Shown here piece by piece: positions 6,321 through 6,405 of a DNA stretch of 6,405 nt. Position numbers and translations under genes: made by a program. Numbering within the stretch: position 1 is the stretch's first letter; every line of letters starts with the position of its first letter. A model generated the notes under the pieces. The model saw only the letters and a list, made by a program, of their open reading frames with translations, ran no database searches and had not been told where the DNA came from. This DNA comes from Nitrospinota bacterium (lineage in GTDB: Bacteria > Nitrospinota > Nitrospinia > UBA9942 > JAHJSF01): NCBI GenBank assembly GCA_018830405.1, contig JAHJSF010000124.1, forward strand, positions 1 to 6,405. Reading direction: 5' to 3'.

Positions 6321-6405
6321 AGTAAAAAACAGGTATGCAAAACGTTCGAAAATTTCAGAGGCTAAAATTCGTCAAATTGTGAAGCTTTTTTCACTAGATT
6401 TAAAC
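6316..6405 (+). CDS. IS1595-type transposase, N-terminal 30 residues, cut by window edge
   Basis: The visible residues MTVKNRYAKRSKISEAKIRQ followed by IVKLFSLDLN match the basic N-terminus I know from IS1595/ISXO2-type transposases (NRYxxRSKISEAKF-R-x-hh-x-h-F-x-LDL). In these a helix-turn-helix follows and then a DDE-type catalytic domain, which here lie beyond the right edge. The call rests on this short stretch and memory of the family, not on a search. The upstream in-frame stop at 6304-6306 leaves ATG 6316 as the only start in this frame. It has no recognisable Shine-Dalgarno and is buried in an RNA hairpin, which suggests deliberately poor translation. Base composition is AT-richer than in the neighbouring core genes, as expected for a mobile element. 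Whether the copy is intact cannot be seen. Confidence 0.72.
   Translation, partial: MTVKNRYAKRSKISEAKIRQIVKLFSLDLN

Larger units (their letters stand above)
6269..6405 (+). mobile_element. left part of a putative IS1595-family insertion sequence, boundary uncertain
   Basis: The element is inferred from the transposase start and the dense inverted-repeat structure just before it. GGGTCATGAC at 6269 is a candidate left tip, because terminal repeats in this family often begin with G-rich sequence. The right end and the target duplication are outside the window, so the boundary could not be tested. Confidence 0.4.

Overview
The window holds five bacterial protein-coding regions and one small ORF. 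It reads as chromosomal housekeeping DNA from a Gram-negative bacterium. MnmG, the multi-drug-export-like membrane protein and DNA polymerase I all resemble Desulfobacterota (deltaproteobacterial) versions. That placement rests on recognition alone, not on a search. The main genes share moderate GC and frequent GCC, CCC, ATA and AGG/AGA codons. The last ~300 bases are visibly AT-richer and look different.

Layout. On the minus strand, from right to left, are: a polytopic membrane protein of the small multi-drug export family (2640-3308), a class B J-domain co-chaperone without a zinc finger (1550-2470, GTG start), and the N-terminal 478 residues of the tRNA-modifying enzyme MnmG (1-1436, cut by the window edge). 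The gaps are 169 and 113 bases, and both contain inverted repeats, so the three genes are co-directional but not tightly coupled. On the plus strand, facing away from them across a 98-base AT-rich promoter region, lies complete polA (3407-6079). All its 5'-nuclease, proofreading and polymerase motifs are intact. A probable terminator follows polA, then a 38-codon ORF with a strong Shine-Dalgarno sequence (6165-6281), and then the first 30 codons of an IS1595-type transposase that runs off the right edge (6316-6405).

The core genes cover tRNA wobble-uridine modification, protein folding and DNA repair/replication. Nothing shows they form a joint pathway. The most interesting part is the right end. 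A long bulged hairpin (6271-6320) pairs the transposase start codon with upstream sequence. It resembles the fold-back control known from IS10 and IS50, and the small ORF may be a gene cut short by the element. I found no CRISPR array, tRNA, rRNA or convincing new multi-gene system.
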